Source: Dactylonectria macrodidyma (lineage: Eukaryota > Ascomycota > Sordariomycetes > Hypocreales > Nectriaceae). Taken from it: a stretch of DNA of 64,000 nt. Location of the stretch: positions 3,658,001-3,722,000 of the forward strand of contig JAGMUV010000004.1 in assembly GCA_020744425.1 (NCBI GenBank). The letters are read 5' to 3'. Below the pieces are notes generated by a model, which did no database searches, was not told the DNA's origin, and saw only the letters and a program-made list of their open reading frames with translations. Positions within the stretch are counted from its first letter, which is position 1. Each line of letters starts with the position of its first letter. The translations under genes and the position numbers were made by a program. Positions 10,869 to 21,468 of the stretch are shown piece after piece.

Positions 10869-11288
10869 GGCTGTTATGAGTGACTCTATCCGACCTGGCC
10901 TGGTTATTGGTTCAGGCCTTCAGTTTATAGGATACCAGAACCATGGTGTGCGAGGGGTTTTGGGGAGATCGCGAGTGCGGCTGGATGTGACGAGGCTGTG
11001 ACACAAGTCTGCGATTGGCTGGGTTCCAGGCAGAATCACCATGGCGAAAAAGCTGAATGCCTTGGAGTGTGGCGTCGCTAAAATATGCACCTAAATTAAA
11101 ACGAGTTCATAGGAACTTAGATATGTACTGCATACATCGCAGGTGGTGTAGTTGGTATTTCTGCACTATCATGTCTGTCCCCAACATTGGGGTCTAGTCA
11201 AGCTTAATGTTGTGATTAACTCTCTTTCCTATGTCATTGATATTAATTAAGTCAGATAGTCAACTTTAAGCAGAGTGATAATGACAGC
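10869..11288. promoter_or_regulatory. NACHT gene upstream region
   Basis: This 420-bp gap lies between the NACHT start codon (10868) and the end of the Cys-rich gene (11289). It contains duplicated block copy B (11008-11146) starting 140 bp upstream of the ATG, and otherwise AT-rich DNA with no supported gene. Confidence 0.6.
11008..11146 (-). repeat. Duplicated upstream block, copy B (before NACHT gene)
   Basis: This is the partner of 5801-5952. It keeps more CpG and GC positions than copy A (for example GGCGTCGC against AGCATTAC). It lies 140 bp upstream of ATG 10868 in the same orientation relative to its gene. Confidence 0.82.
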
Positions 11289-12740
11289 TCAAGCGAACAA
11301 ACCCAACGCAAGGAACCCAGCGATCCAAACGACGAGTAGTGCCCACCCAGACACGAACGGTGTTCCCACTAGATTTGCTGCTGAATCTCCATCAGAGGAG
11401 CTGCTACTATCGCCTCCACTCTGGACCGTAACCGTAACTTGTTCTTGGGAAGTCGTAGTTGGCTCAGCAAGCGACAGACTCAAGGAGCAATCCTCGTCTA
11501 AGGCAAGAACATCGCCAACATCATTCGTAGCCTCCATTGGCGGACACGAGAATCCCAGCTCCGTTGGCACCTCGGTGATAGTCAGTGTAGTTGTCGAGCT
11601 CTCTGTGAAGCCCTTCGTCACATACTTCGTCGTCGTCCTCGTCGCGGGGGCTGCTCTGCACGAGGCCTGTCTCACTTGGAGCCGCTGGCCGCCGTCGCTG
11701 CTCGACGTGGTGGTGCTGGCTGGCTCATAGGTAAGCCCGCAATCTTCGCCTAGAATCAGGGTTTCGGCGTCGTCGTTTGTTACGGTCATCGGTGCGCAGC
11801 TGAAACCAGTAGGTTCGTTGTCGACGACTTCGGTTACCGTGTCTGTACTGACCACGACGGATGTGCTGCTCAGCGTGGACGTGACTGTTCTCGTTTCGTC
11901 GGGGCATAGCGAGCAGTAGCCATCGCTGCCGCAAAAAGCGACATCAGTGCAGCATTCGTTGTCGCAGCAAGTTGTGTCGTCATCACACGAGCCATTGTCG
12001 CAGCAAATTTCCGTATCGGCATCGTAGCAGTAGCCAGTCGAGCAACACTTGTCGGACTTCGGACAAGCCCAGACGGAAGTATCTCCGTCGCAGCATACCT
12101 GCGTATCCGGATCATAGCACTTGCTACTTCCGCACGGCTTCATCCCACTGGGGCAGCAGTCGCCGCCTTCAATGCAGTCGTAGCCCTTGGGACAATGAGT
12201 GCTAGTAGATGAACAGCAGACATACTCATCGGGGTCGTAGCAGCCACCTGTTCCACACGCGTCTTCATTCGCATCACAACATCCGCCGTCCTGGCATGAA
12301 TCCTCCTGGTAGCAGACTAGGCCAGAGCTTCCACAACACTTTGCCTCGGATGTGTCGTAACAATTGTCCGCGCCGCAGAGTGCTGAAGTTGTGCCTCTGC
12401 AGCATCCGCCACTTACGCAAGTGGATGTATCCGGGCAGCAGCCTCCGCTGTTGCAGAGATCTACACAACGTCAGCGACCCCGCAAAGTCAATGAGACGGG
12501 TTGAGGGGCTTTACGCCATCCAGGATCACAGCTCTGTCTCTCTACGAGTCCGGAGAAACCACGAATGTCCAAGTTGGGGATGGATGAGTAGTCGAGTGAT
12601 AGACCCAGAGACTTAAACACGCCCGGCTTTCCTTTTGTCCGGTCAATCAGAGGCTGTTGGGACGACCGCTTCAACTGGAAGTTGAAGGTCCCAAAGTTCG
12701 CCTCCACCCCGAGGGCAAGGAAAGGGATTATAAGCTTCAT
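11289..12740 (-). CDS. Secreted cysteine-rich protein with GPI-type C-terminus
   Basis: Exons 12740-12515 and 12460-11289 (54-nt intron, donor GTAAAG) give 465 aa. A short signal peptide (residues 1-14, MKLIIPFLALGVEA) is followed by ~60 ordinary residues. A dense Cys-rich region (about 72-250) then repeats the pattern C..GGCC, CYDPD...CC and CYDADTEICC every ~20-25 residues, with many CC pairs. After this come Thr/Ser-rich stretches holding two related SCPPM/SCAPM..TND...L.L.EDC units. A final hydrophobic segment (WALLVVWIAGFLALGLFA) is typical of a GPI-attachment signal. It is expected at the cell surface or wall. The paired-Cys repeats suggest disulphide-tied small modules, but I do not recognise a named family. 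It is encoded just upstream of the NACHT gene on the same strand. Confidence 0.85.
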
Positions 12741-14143
12741 CCTGTGAGTCTTGCTTCTAGTATCGGAAAAGAATAATCACAAGACGTTTCGAATACCTGA
12801 TTCAAAGATGGGAAAAAGCCACCAACGCCACAAACCAGCAAGCGCCCGATGGTCCGGATATATAAAGAGCTGGACATGCCCTTTGACATCTTTGGGGCGA
12901 CCTCTTCGGTACAACACTCGGCACCCCTCCCGCGTATTCGACCGTGCTGACGGACCAGGCCCAAAGCCGTTGCCCGATCGCGTGGTTTGAGCCCTGGCAC
13001 AAGGCGTGAAATCCGGCAACATCCCCTGCTAGCCCATGCACCAGAGTTCAGCTCTCATGCAGCTACGACAAGAAGGGAGGGCTTCGCCGATCTCGAAGGA
13101 TCAAAAAAAAACCAACGAACACGCCACTCACCATCAGGCTAAATCCTGGAGATAGAGGTCCGTCTGACTCTTTATCTCTACTGTGGATGCGGCTGTGTGA
13201 TGTGAAGCTGCTTCCATGTTGCGACACGGTCGTGCTGTCTCTAGGATCCCTTGGCCAGCAACATGATCAAAGTGGTAACGTTATCTATATCTCTCATAAG
13301 AAATAACGCAACACAAGGGACGCTCGTGGTGTAACAACTTGCTCGTCTAGATACGCAGATAAACAAAATTCCGCGCCACATGGAGCTACCCCGCAACTGC
13401 TGGTGAGGCGTCCCATGCGATCGAGGGATGATCGATGGGCTGTGCGCCATTTCAGCCTTGGCTTTAAGCCTCACAGCGTGGCATGAGCTTCTACCAAACA
13501 AAAACTCATCCTTGCCTTTGTTCCCCAGTCTCATCGAAACGCTGGTCAAACCGATGCCATGCGTCGCTGGCTTTACTAAGTCAACTCGTGCCGTACTCCA
13601 AGCCTGCGTCAAGTAGCAAGCCTGCATCGAGTAGTATTCCTTATCTCTTTGCTTTACCCTTCTTACATTGCATCGAAAAAGAATGGTTTTGGATCCTAGT
13701 GGCTTGTTCTCGTCCTTTCTTAGCAATGTGCGGAGATATCCTCACTAAACTCCCAGAAGAGTCCGATGCCGATAGCCGCCCGCATGCTTTGCCTCAATTC
13801 GGTCGACGTGCCAAGATACAACCAAGCGCTCGACTTTTCGGTCGATCTCGAAAACAACTCGATACTTCTTCCAAAATTCAGCACACAAACCGAGGATCCA
13901 CTCCAGTGGTCTTGTGGTTCATCGTGACTCGGATTGTTGAATTATTACACAATTCTCCACCCAACCCCGAATGCTAACCAGAGAGGTGCGGGGTAAGACT
14001 CGGTGGACGCAGATTTGTAATTCAACGTGACGATGCAAGAAGCATGAACAAACCTTCTTGGTTTTTTACATCCTTTGTCTATCACACTCTCAAGCCCCAG
14101 ACTTTAACCGAGTTGTGTGGACCGTCGTGTTCAGTGCCCAGTT
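12741..14143. other. Intergenic, 1.4 kb
   Basis: No supported gene. Frames such as 13241-13726 (minus, 161 aa) and 13483-13977 (plus) have no family character, and no splice-linked partner was seen. It holds an 18-bp tandem duplication at 13600-13635 and an A-run near 13105. Confidence 0.45.
13600..13635. repeat. 18-bp tandem duplication, two copies
   Basis: AAGCCTGCGTCAAGTAGC at 13600-13617 is followed directly by AAGCCTGCATCGAGTAGT at 13618-13635, with three mismatches. All three are transitions. It lies in non-coding DNA. Confidence 0.85.
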
Positions 14144-15617
14144 ATGTCGTCCCCGGAACTATACAACCTGACGGCCTCAGAGGTCCAGCGTCGAATCCAA
14201 GCCAATGAGTTGCTTCTAGAGGACTACGTCCAATCGCTTCTCGGCCGATACCGAGCCCGTGACAAAGATGTCAATGCATGGGCGTATATCGAACCAGAGA
14301 ATGTCCTAAAGCAGGCGAGGCAGCTCGACCAGATTCCACCAGAGAAACGTGGCAGTCTACATGGTTTCGTCATTGGAGTGAAAGATGTCATGTTAACCAA
14401 GGGTACGTCAACAGGGTGTTGGAGTTGACCCGATTAATTCTAATCATGGATCAGATCTTCCAACTCGTCATAACTCTCAAGCCCATACTACTGACGGGCC
14501 ACTTCTGGATGCGTCAAGCGTCGCTATTCTACGAAGAAATGGCGCACTAATCATGGGTAAACACAAGCCGCCTCTAGCATTGACGAATTTGTTTACTTAA
14601 GAGTTGTAGGCAAAACCAGGACCACGGAGTTCGCCGCAACTACCGTAAATCCCGGCACCAAAAACCCACACGATCCCTCAAGATCTCCAGGAGGTTCATC
14701 CTCCGGAACTGGGGCAGGTGTTGCCGATAAGCAGATCCCCATCGGGCTTGGAACCCAAACAGTGGGGAGCGTTATTCGACCGTCTTCATTCAACGGGATC
14801 TTCGGCCTGAAGCCAACCTGGAATGCCATCTCGGCCGAAGGCCAAAAGGTGTCTTCGGTGACGCTGGATACGTTTGGTTTTATGGCTCGGAGTATTGAAG
14901 ATCTACAGGCTCTTGCCGACACCTTCTCCCTGCGAGATGATGAACCGCCGAAGCCTATTCAGTTGAGCGAAGCCAGATTTGCCTTGGTCAAGACCCCAGT
15001 GTGGCCAAAGGCGGGGCCGGGGACGATCGCAGCCATGGAGCGAGCAGCACAACTCCTCAAGGATGTCGGGGCAACGGTCGACGAAGTCACATTACCCTCC
15101 GAGTTTGACAATCTACTCTCGCTGCAAAACACGGTACTCCAAGCAGAGGCCGGTGTCGCCTTTTACAGGGAGTATAACACAACGCGAGACAAAATGAGCG
15201 ACGAGCTCGTGGACATGGCCAAAAACATTGATACCTGTTCCAAGAAGAACTTTCTGCGTGCGTTCGACAAGATTGCATCTTTACGGCCGAAGATTGACGA
15301 GATTGCGGATCGCTACACGGCGATTCTCACGCCAAGCTCGGTCGATGTGGCGCCTATCGGCATTGGATGGACGGGAAACTCGTGTTTCAACGGCATTTGG
15401 ACGGTACGTTTGCGAAATGTCCTGGTCAGATGAAACTAACATGACAAAGGCCCTTCATACACCCGTCCTCAATATCCCTGGGCTCGGGGGTGAGAACGAC
15501 ATGCCCGTGGGAGTATCTTTCGTGACCTCGAGATATCGAGACCAGCATCTCTTGCAGGTGGGCAAAGCGGTGGGTCCTGTCTTCGCTGAGAAAGGAGGCT
15601 GGAAGTCGAGCTTGTAG
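14144..15617 (+). CDS. Amidase-signature family amidase
   Basis: Exons 14144-14402, 14455-14556, 14610-15403 and 15450-15617 (introns 52, 53, 53 and 46 nt) give 440 aa. The enzyme hydrolyses an amide; the substrate cannot be told from sequence. The amidase-signature triad is visible: Lys80 in IGVKD, the cis-Ser in GGSSSG (about 149-153), and nucleophile Ser174 in GTQTVGSVIRPSSFNG. The second intron junction gives MGKTRTTEFA and the third gives WTALHTPVLNIPG, both family-typical, which supports the splices. It is slightly shorter than the usual 450-550 aa because the N-terminal helix region is compact. No signal peptide is present, so it is probably cytosolic. It is convergent with a Zn2Cys6 regulator ending 67 bp away. 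That arrangement often marks a small metabolic module, but here it is only suggestive. Confidence 0.9.
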
Positions 15618-15684
15618 CTTCAAAGCAAGCGTGAATAATGTGTAGCTGACAAAGAGTCGGAGCCCCGTGCTCTATTGTTGTCAA

Positions 15685-17432
15685 TCAAAGCACAAACACA
15701 TAGGGTCTATCAAACAATGAATCCCAGTTTTTGACTGAGCCTCCTTTAGAGCCGTGCGGAGATGACCAAACCTTCCTCAGCAAATCTTTCGCGACCAGTG
15801 GAGAAGCCGTCCCAAGAGCCTTGCTCATCCAGGCAAGCTCGCCAAGGATGAAGTCTTTGGACATGTTATCGTCAGAGTCGATTTCAATTCCACCAATGAC
15901 CAAGGGCCAAAACACGAGTTTTCGTAATTGACATTCGGAGTTGGATGCGATGGCGTTTAGGTTTCGTAAAAGAAGATCGCGGTAAGTGGACTTGAGAAGA
16001 GCAATGTCGGCGTGACTTTCCACCTGACCACTCATTGCCGTGGATGGTGTTGTTGAGATCTCGTCGACATCGAGCAGAGACGAAATGCAGTATAGTGCAA
16101 CAGCTGACTGGTAGGCATGAGCGAGAGTTTGCCAGTCCCAGGATTCTATCCGCTGCTGTGTCTTCTTGCTGTCGCTGTCGCCTTCCTCCTCAAGGCCGAT
16201 GTCCTTTGCCCACTTCTCTGCTGAAAAGCACGCGACTCGCCTCAAGATGTCAAAGGCGGCCGTGTTGTGATCAGTCCCAAGCGGTATGATTGCGTCTTTT
16301 TGAGAGCGCAAGGTGTTGATGGAAATAATTTCCGACAATAGATGTGGTGGGCATGGGATAGTGGTGGACAGCCCGTGGCCATAGAAGGCTGGTAGCAAAT
16401 TCATCAGCTCGACGTGGCGTCGCGCTCGGTTTGGGTCGATGCTTGGTGAGGTGGTGCCGCCCATTACGTCTACTCTATGAAGATGTGAGTGTTAAAATAG
16501 TTCAAGTGAATGCGGGGATGCTTGACACGTACAATACAAAGTAGCAGAGAAGGTAGCGGATGATGGGTTGGCAGAGTACGACAGTCGGCATTCCGCCCAG
16601 CATGTCGACGACGGCGTAGACGGCATCGCAGTGGTATCGCCAGTCGGGAGAGAGAGTATGCGAGATCTAAGCAAGCGAGTCAGATGACTGCAGATCAGCT
16701 GCTGGGGAAGAATAGAAACACACTTCAGCAAAGAGAAAGACTAATACGGAAGCTAGAGTGACGCCGCTGGCCTGTGCCCCAGTCTTGAGTTGGAGTGCGA
16801 GGTGTCTAATTGCCGACCCTCGATGGGTCTGCAGCTTCGTCAACAGTGCCGCACGGTCCGACTCAAAGCCATCCTTGAACTGCAGGATGCGATGGGAGAG
16901 GGCGATGGAGACAAGGGTGTGTCGAATGTTGGCTGGCAGGTGTGGCGTACTCTCGATGGGCACGAATAGAGGACCCTTGGGATCGTCCCCACGGCCTGTG
17001 GCAATCAGGTCGGGGCAGATGCGGACGTTGACTAGGAAAGGTGGCTGTCAGAATAGGCATCGGTAGACTACAAGATGCCAAGTTTGGCCGATCGATAGAG
17101 GCCTCTTCTCGCCTTGTACGTGGATGCGAGGGTGGAGGACTAGGGTGGCATCGCACTGGGGGTGTCTGGACGGACGTACAATACTCGATGGCTTCAAAGA
17201 AAGTGGTGGCCTCGCTCGAGTCCTTGAGAGACAGGCGAATGACATTCGATTCGGTCCTCGCGCGTCGGCCCTTGGACCGCGTCTGGCCTGGCGCGAGCCA
17301 AGTGAGCGGCTTCTTGTCGTCGTATCCGGGACACTGGACGTTTCTGGTTTGACACTTGCGACATCGCGGACGGCCAAAGTCGCAAACGAGGCGGCGTTTG
17401 GCGCACTCCCAACACGGTTTAGGGTTGGCCAT
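15685..17432 (-). CDS. Zn2Cys6 transcription factor
   Basis: Exons 17432-17180, 17031-16724, 16666-16533 and 16474-15685 (introns 148, 57 and 58 nt) give 494 aa. The N-terminal zinc cluster is complete: C7, C10, C17, C24, C27 and C34 (CX2CX6CX6CX2CX6C), with basic residues KRR between. After the DNA-binding part, the junctions restore a fungal-specific transcription factor region: EYFNVRICPDL, FAEISHTLSPDWRYHCDAV and FVLVDVMGGTTSPS. These are hallmarks of the fungal_trans_2-type middle domain of putative C6 regulators. It probably acts as a nuclear pathway-specific activator. Its nearest neighbour is the convergent amidase gene, a plausible but unproven target. The first intron is longer than the others here, but both sites are canonical (GTACGT..CCTAG). 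Confidence 0.9.
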
Positions 17433-18581
17433 GTCCCAGGCTGTCGGGAATATTTCACCAGCGGCTTGCTTGCTTGCTTGCTTCAGCAGGTGGCCCTAGT
17501 CGGCTCTTGTAGAAAACAGCGCGTGTGTTATGTTTCCCCAGGGCTGAAGCGGATGAACCGAGCACAGGGGGCGAGCGAGGGCAGATCGTGAGAATTGATT
17601 GCTGACCCTGGCCACGTCAGAATGATGAGCAAGGATGAAATGGATCATCACCCCATGTTCCATTTTAGGACCCTGTTCCTTTTTCGGAGAAATCCATGGC
17701 CAAGACGTACAAAAAGCCAGGATGCCCAAGCTTGGCTTAGGCGCACAAGCATCATTATTGGAACGAGCTGAGGAAAGGCCCCGCCATGATCGAATTGAAT
17801 GCATGACTTGGCTTTTTGCTCTTGGCTGTCTGTGTTCACCCTCGGACTCTTCCTAGGACTCTATGCCTTGTCTCCCCACACGCTTATCCTTACTCTTGAC
17901 TCTCTTCCCCTCGCTCTCACTACGCACTAATACTACGCACTAATACTACGTAGCGCTTCCTTGGGCCGAAACCATGGGCTGTGCCTCGCGAGGCAGTTCT
18001 CGGGAGGCGTGGCGGGTGAGGCTGTGCTCGCGACACGAGGACGTTCCAGAAGGGCAATCTGGCGTCACACCCACTCGCCCCCATGCGGGCGCTCCGAATT
18101 AGCTCCAGGACCAGCGTCACCATCAAACACAGAGTACAGCCACGAATTGCAGCAATGGAAACGTTGGAAGCCTAGAAATGCATCGCCTGCATGTTAGCGC
18201 AATGACGTACGCACTTTCAGGTTGTGATCTCGTGAACATACAGCCCTGTTCAAGCTGATTTGACTCTGGACTGCCCTTGTTCGTGAACACGCTTAAGGCT
18301 GAGTGAGTTCAAAGCTACCTTGGTTTAGCATAGTCAGCCCTGCGCGATGTTACTTGTACCAGGATGGCTCGCCCTCAGAGGACTCGTATAATTAGACCCC
18401 ATCTCCCCGCCATTCGTTCTTGGGTTGTTTTTCATCTTTAACCTGAACAATCTGCTGTGAGAAAGTCCTGAATTGCTGTTATCCCCCATCGCAACACCAC
18501 GGCGATTCGGGGACAAGCAACCACCACTCAACCACACAAAGACGCAGCACATAAAGCCGCAAAACACCTCAAAACTAAGCC
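17433..18581. other. Intergenic, 1.15 kb
   Basis: Upstream of the Zn2Cys6 gene on one side and of the Met-Cys-Phe Gly-rich gene on the other. There is a short GCTTGCTTGCTTGC run at 17463-17476 and a direct CACTAATACTACG duplication near 17925-17950. No gene supported. Confidence 0.45.
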
Positions 18582-19028
18582 ATGTGTTTTGGCAGCCGCC
18601 CAAAATCGGCGCCCGTCGCCATGAGCGAGAGCATGCCGGGCCCGCGGCCCATCAAGTCGAACCGCAAGCGCATGCCCACAGCCGCCGCCCAGTTCCGCGA
18701 GACGCAACTTCGCGAGCAAGCCGCCCAGCGGACGAGCAGCTACAATACCAACAACAACGCCGCTATGTGGGCGTACGGAGGCGCGTACAACGAGGCGTCC
18801 GCGGATGCGAATGATCACCACCGCACCGCCCATCACTCCAGCTACCACGGCGGCTGGGCCGTTCACGGCGACCATGGCAGCCATGGTCACGGAGGAGGCT
18901 CTCACGGGCACAGTGGAGGCTCAGGGGGTCATGACAGCGGAGGTGGAGGAGGTGGTGGTGGAGGAGATAGCGGCGGCGGCGGTGGTGGTGATGGTGGAGG
19001 TGGTGGAGGGGGAGGAGGTGGCGATTAG
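18582..19028 (+). CDS. Small Met-Cys-Phe protein with Gly-rich tail
   Basis: Single exon, 148 aa. It begins MCFGSRPKS, then has a basic, Arg/Gln-rich middle (residues ~20-55), a His/Tyr/Ala region, and a C-terminal ~50 residues that are nearly all Gly with Ser, His and Asp (two G9-10 runs). There is no signal peptide or membrane segment. The Cys at position 2, followed by a bulky residue and basic charge, is the sort of N-terminus that can be S-acylated. Two further small genes with the same start (20242 and 21469) lie downstream on the same strand, and the third shares the Gly/Ser/Asp-rich tail, so the three look like a diverged tandem family. Function unknown. The clean reading frame, the start shared with its neighbours and the biased composition argue for a real gene. 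Confidence 0.68.
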   Translation: MCFGSRPKSAPVAMSESMPGPRPIKSNRKRMPTAAAQFRETQLREQAAQRTSSYNTNNNAAMWAYGGAYNEASADANDHHRTAHHSSYHGGWAVHGDHGSHGHGGGSHGHSGGSGGHDSGGGGGGGGGDSGGGGGGDGGGGGGGGGGD

Positions 19029-20241
19029 ACGATTTGTTCCTATGACTTTACGGCGTTTGACGGTGGGTGAGCGTGGTAGTTTAGGGGGATACTGGAGTAA
19101 CGGCAATGGGATACCAATACCTACTTTTTCCACAATTTGTTGCAAATATCGAGACTATCTGAGTGACTGTTCGCCCCTTTATCGGCGAGTTACTGACACC
19201 ACGGTAAAAAACGTAATGCTATTCGGGCTATATGATATTGCTATCCGGGCTACATTTATCACTCGTTAGGAAGATACGGAGGTCAAATACCCTGCTGCCT
19301 TTTGGAGTTTGCTGAGGCTCACAGCTTCGGTTGCGTTTCTGGCCTTTAGCCATCTTTGGTGAATTAAAAGGGTACGTTCGAGCTGCCGCGACCTTCGGTA
19401 CGCTCTTACAAGAGCTCTCGTTCCTTACCCTCACTTGTAACAAAAGAAGGATTACTTGGTGGCGGAAATACAGCCCGAATAGCAAAAGTTTACCGCACGA
19501 ATAACATCTCAAAGAGATACCGCTTTCCAGAGTTTCTAGCATTCTCTGAGCACAATACTTCCACAGTGACCAAAATCCAATCACATAACAAGGCCTCTCT
19601 GCAACCTGCGGCTCTGTGGCAGCTGTCAGGCTGTTGTGTTGTGCCGCGTGTTGGCATGTGCCGTTGAACCGGCAGCTGGCAACAAACGTCCCAGAGCCAT
19701 TGACCCCTTTCAGTGAATGACTGTGCAGTGAACACAACGCTCCTACGCGTTTTTCAGTCCCGAAATGGAAGCAGCCAAAAGTTCAACATTTATCTTCTTC
19801 GTGCACACCTCTTTGAAATATTCAACTTCTTCACCCTTCCAACAACTTTCCACTCCACCACTCACTTGGAGGCAACGAGGCTCTATCCATTCAACACCTC
19901 TGAGCTCACTCATACTATCACGACTATTGCTTCTAAGCATACAACAACCAACTACCTCGCTCTTTTGACGCTTTTCAGCCTCAGAATCTACCACCGCTTG
20001 CGAGTAACGGAGATTCATCTTCATCTCTTCTGACGAGAAGCTATTCCCACCACAAGGTAAGTCACCCCTTCGCAGCGAGAGCAACGCCATCTATCCTTCC
20101 TTTCATCACAAGAAACTAATCCCATCTCTAGAATCAGCCACGGCTTTGCAGCAAAAGCAAAGCCATCGATCCGACGCGTTCTCACAAGAACCCATTCCGA
20201 TTTCCGAACCGAAAACACCAAACATCGTCAACACCGCGACC
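19029..20241. other. Intergenic and 5' leader of the next small gene
   Basis: No supported coding gene. A minus-strand frame of 169 aa (19228-19737) lacks any family character. The last ~200 bp are probably the 5' leader of the 20242 gene, which contains a canonical intron (20057-20131). Confidence 0.45.
20057..20131 (+). other. Probable 5'-UTR intron of the 20242 gene
   Basis: GTAAGT donor at 20057, AACTAAT branch-like sequence at 20114-20120, and TCTAG acceptor at 20131. It lies between a CT-rich leader and the ATG at 20242, in non-coding sequence. Confidence 0.6.
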
Positions 20242-20613
20242 ATGTGCTTTATCAAGCTCTTCGGCCCCAAGAAGGCCCCCGTCCCTAGGCCCCCTTTCTG
20301 GATCCGCATTTTCTGGCTTCGCAAGAAAGGCCCTGTTTCCACTCCTGAGGCTCGACCTATTATCCCCGACTTCCCCAAGGGCAAGCGAGGCGGAAAGCTC
20401 TTCGCTCGCCGATACAAGGGACCTGCTCCCCGCGTCATTCTTCGTCCTGCGGTCCCGCGCCCTGAGCTTTACGACCCGCCATACGACAACGACGTTGTTC
20501 CATCTGGCACTCGCCGATTTGGCCCTACCCCCCACTACGACTTTGACGACGAGTCTGGCAGCGACAGCGCCCAGCCGCTTTTGCCTACCATTACTGTGAC
20601 CATGTACCTGTAA
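20242..20613 (+). CDS. Small basic Met-Cys-Phe protein
   Basis: Single coding exon, 123 aa, start chosen at the ATG in GCGACCATGTGC. The product begins MCFIKLFGPKK and is rich in Pro, Arg and Lys (PRPPFWIRIFWLRKKG; FPKGKRGGKLFARRYKG). It then has a Tyr/Asp-rich segment (ELYDPPYDNDVV, HYDFDDESGSDS) and ends LLPTITVTMYL. It lacks the Gly-rich tail of its two neighbours but shares their Met-Cys-Phe/Leu start and strand. The N-terminal Trp/Phe/Lys mix would suit peripheral membrane binding, possibly with acylated Cys2 (inference). No named domain recognised. Confidence 0.65.
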   Translation: MCFIKLFGPKKAPVPRPPFWIRIFWLRKKGPVSTPEARPIIPDFPKGKRGGKLFARRYKGPAPRVILRPAVPRPELYDPPYDNDVVPSGTRRFGPTPHYDFDDESGSDSAQPLLPTITVTMYL

Positions 20614-21468
20614 TGGGAATACCGCCATGCTGCACCAGGGTACTTGTACGATTCTATCTGCGAAATGACTTGCACAATCAACATGTCCAGATCAGGCAAG
20701 TGGACGCAGCTGTGGTTGGTTACCAGGCGTTGACTAACTTCTCTAGTCGATACGCCCTGATCTTATTCTAAGCGTGACATCATTTGCCGCCAATCGCGGA
20801 ATCACGGGCTCACAACGGTGGACTCAAATAGGCAAGTGCAACTACATGGAGTCGACTCCCAAAGACCAACTAACTTCTCTATAGTCACAACTTGATGACT
20901 GCGAATCTGTTTCTGTTATCATGCGATGGTTGGAAACCCAATCAAAAGTTCACAACGGTGGACACGAATAGCGTAAATGGAAAACGTGTAATGATCGTCA
21001 GGAAACCACAAAAAATAGCCGAGTTAGTGAATCGATCGGCACTCGGCCCACATGGGGCACTTGTAAATTCTCCTCTTTTTCCTGTGTTCGTAGGCTGCCA
21101 CCGAAAATGAGGCTGACAGCTGAAAGTATTGTGGAACTCGCCAGGGTTGCGAGATGGCGCAACTCCAGCAACCACACTTCTTTCGGGCGAGAGACTAAGA
21201 AGCAGAATGCCTCGTCAGGCGTTTATTACCATATATAGGAAATGTCTCTGTACACGTGGTAGTTTACCCCTCCCGATGACCTGATTTCATCCGCCGCCGC
21301 AATAGGACTTCGGAGTGGATGCATCACCCAGTGGCTATGCGGGATGTCGGGGCTGAGCGGTTCGTAGTTGGTATAAATCAAGGAGCCTTTCCGGCCTCCA
21401 TCACACTCAGCACCTCACTCCCAACTCACAACAACTATTCACTTAAAGAATCCTTCAATTTCCTCACC
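20614..21468. other. Intergenic with short repeated words
   Basis: No gene supported. CACAACGGTGGAC occurs twice (near 20812 and 20951), and AACTAACTTCTCTA-like words also occur twice (near 20733 and 20869). These look like decayed local duplications. A TATA element for the next gene lies at 21372. Confidence 0.45.
21372..21378 (+). promoter_or_regulatory. TATA box of the 21469 gene
   Basis: TATAAAT 97 bp upstream of the chosen ATG (21469). An in-frame ATG at 21319 lies upstream of this box and is therefore not taken as the start. Confidence 0.55.

Noticed and set aside
13241..13726. 161-aa minus-strand frame in the 12.7-14.1 kb gap
   Set aside because: No recognisable domain, irregular composition, no supporting promoter or splice partner.
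19228..19737. 169-aa minus-strand frame between small Gly-rich genes
   Set aside because: Composition looks random, Cys scattered without pattern; likely chance.
21319..21468. 50-residue N-terminal extension of the Met-Cys-Leu protein
   Set aside because: A TATA box lies inside this stretch and the downstream ATG has the family-like MC start.
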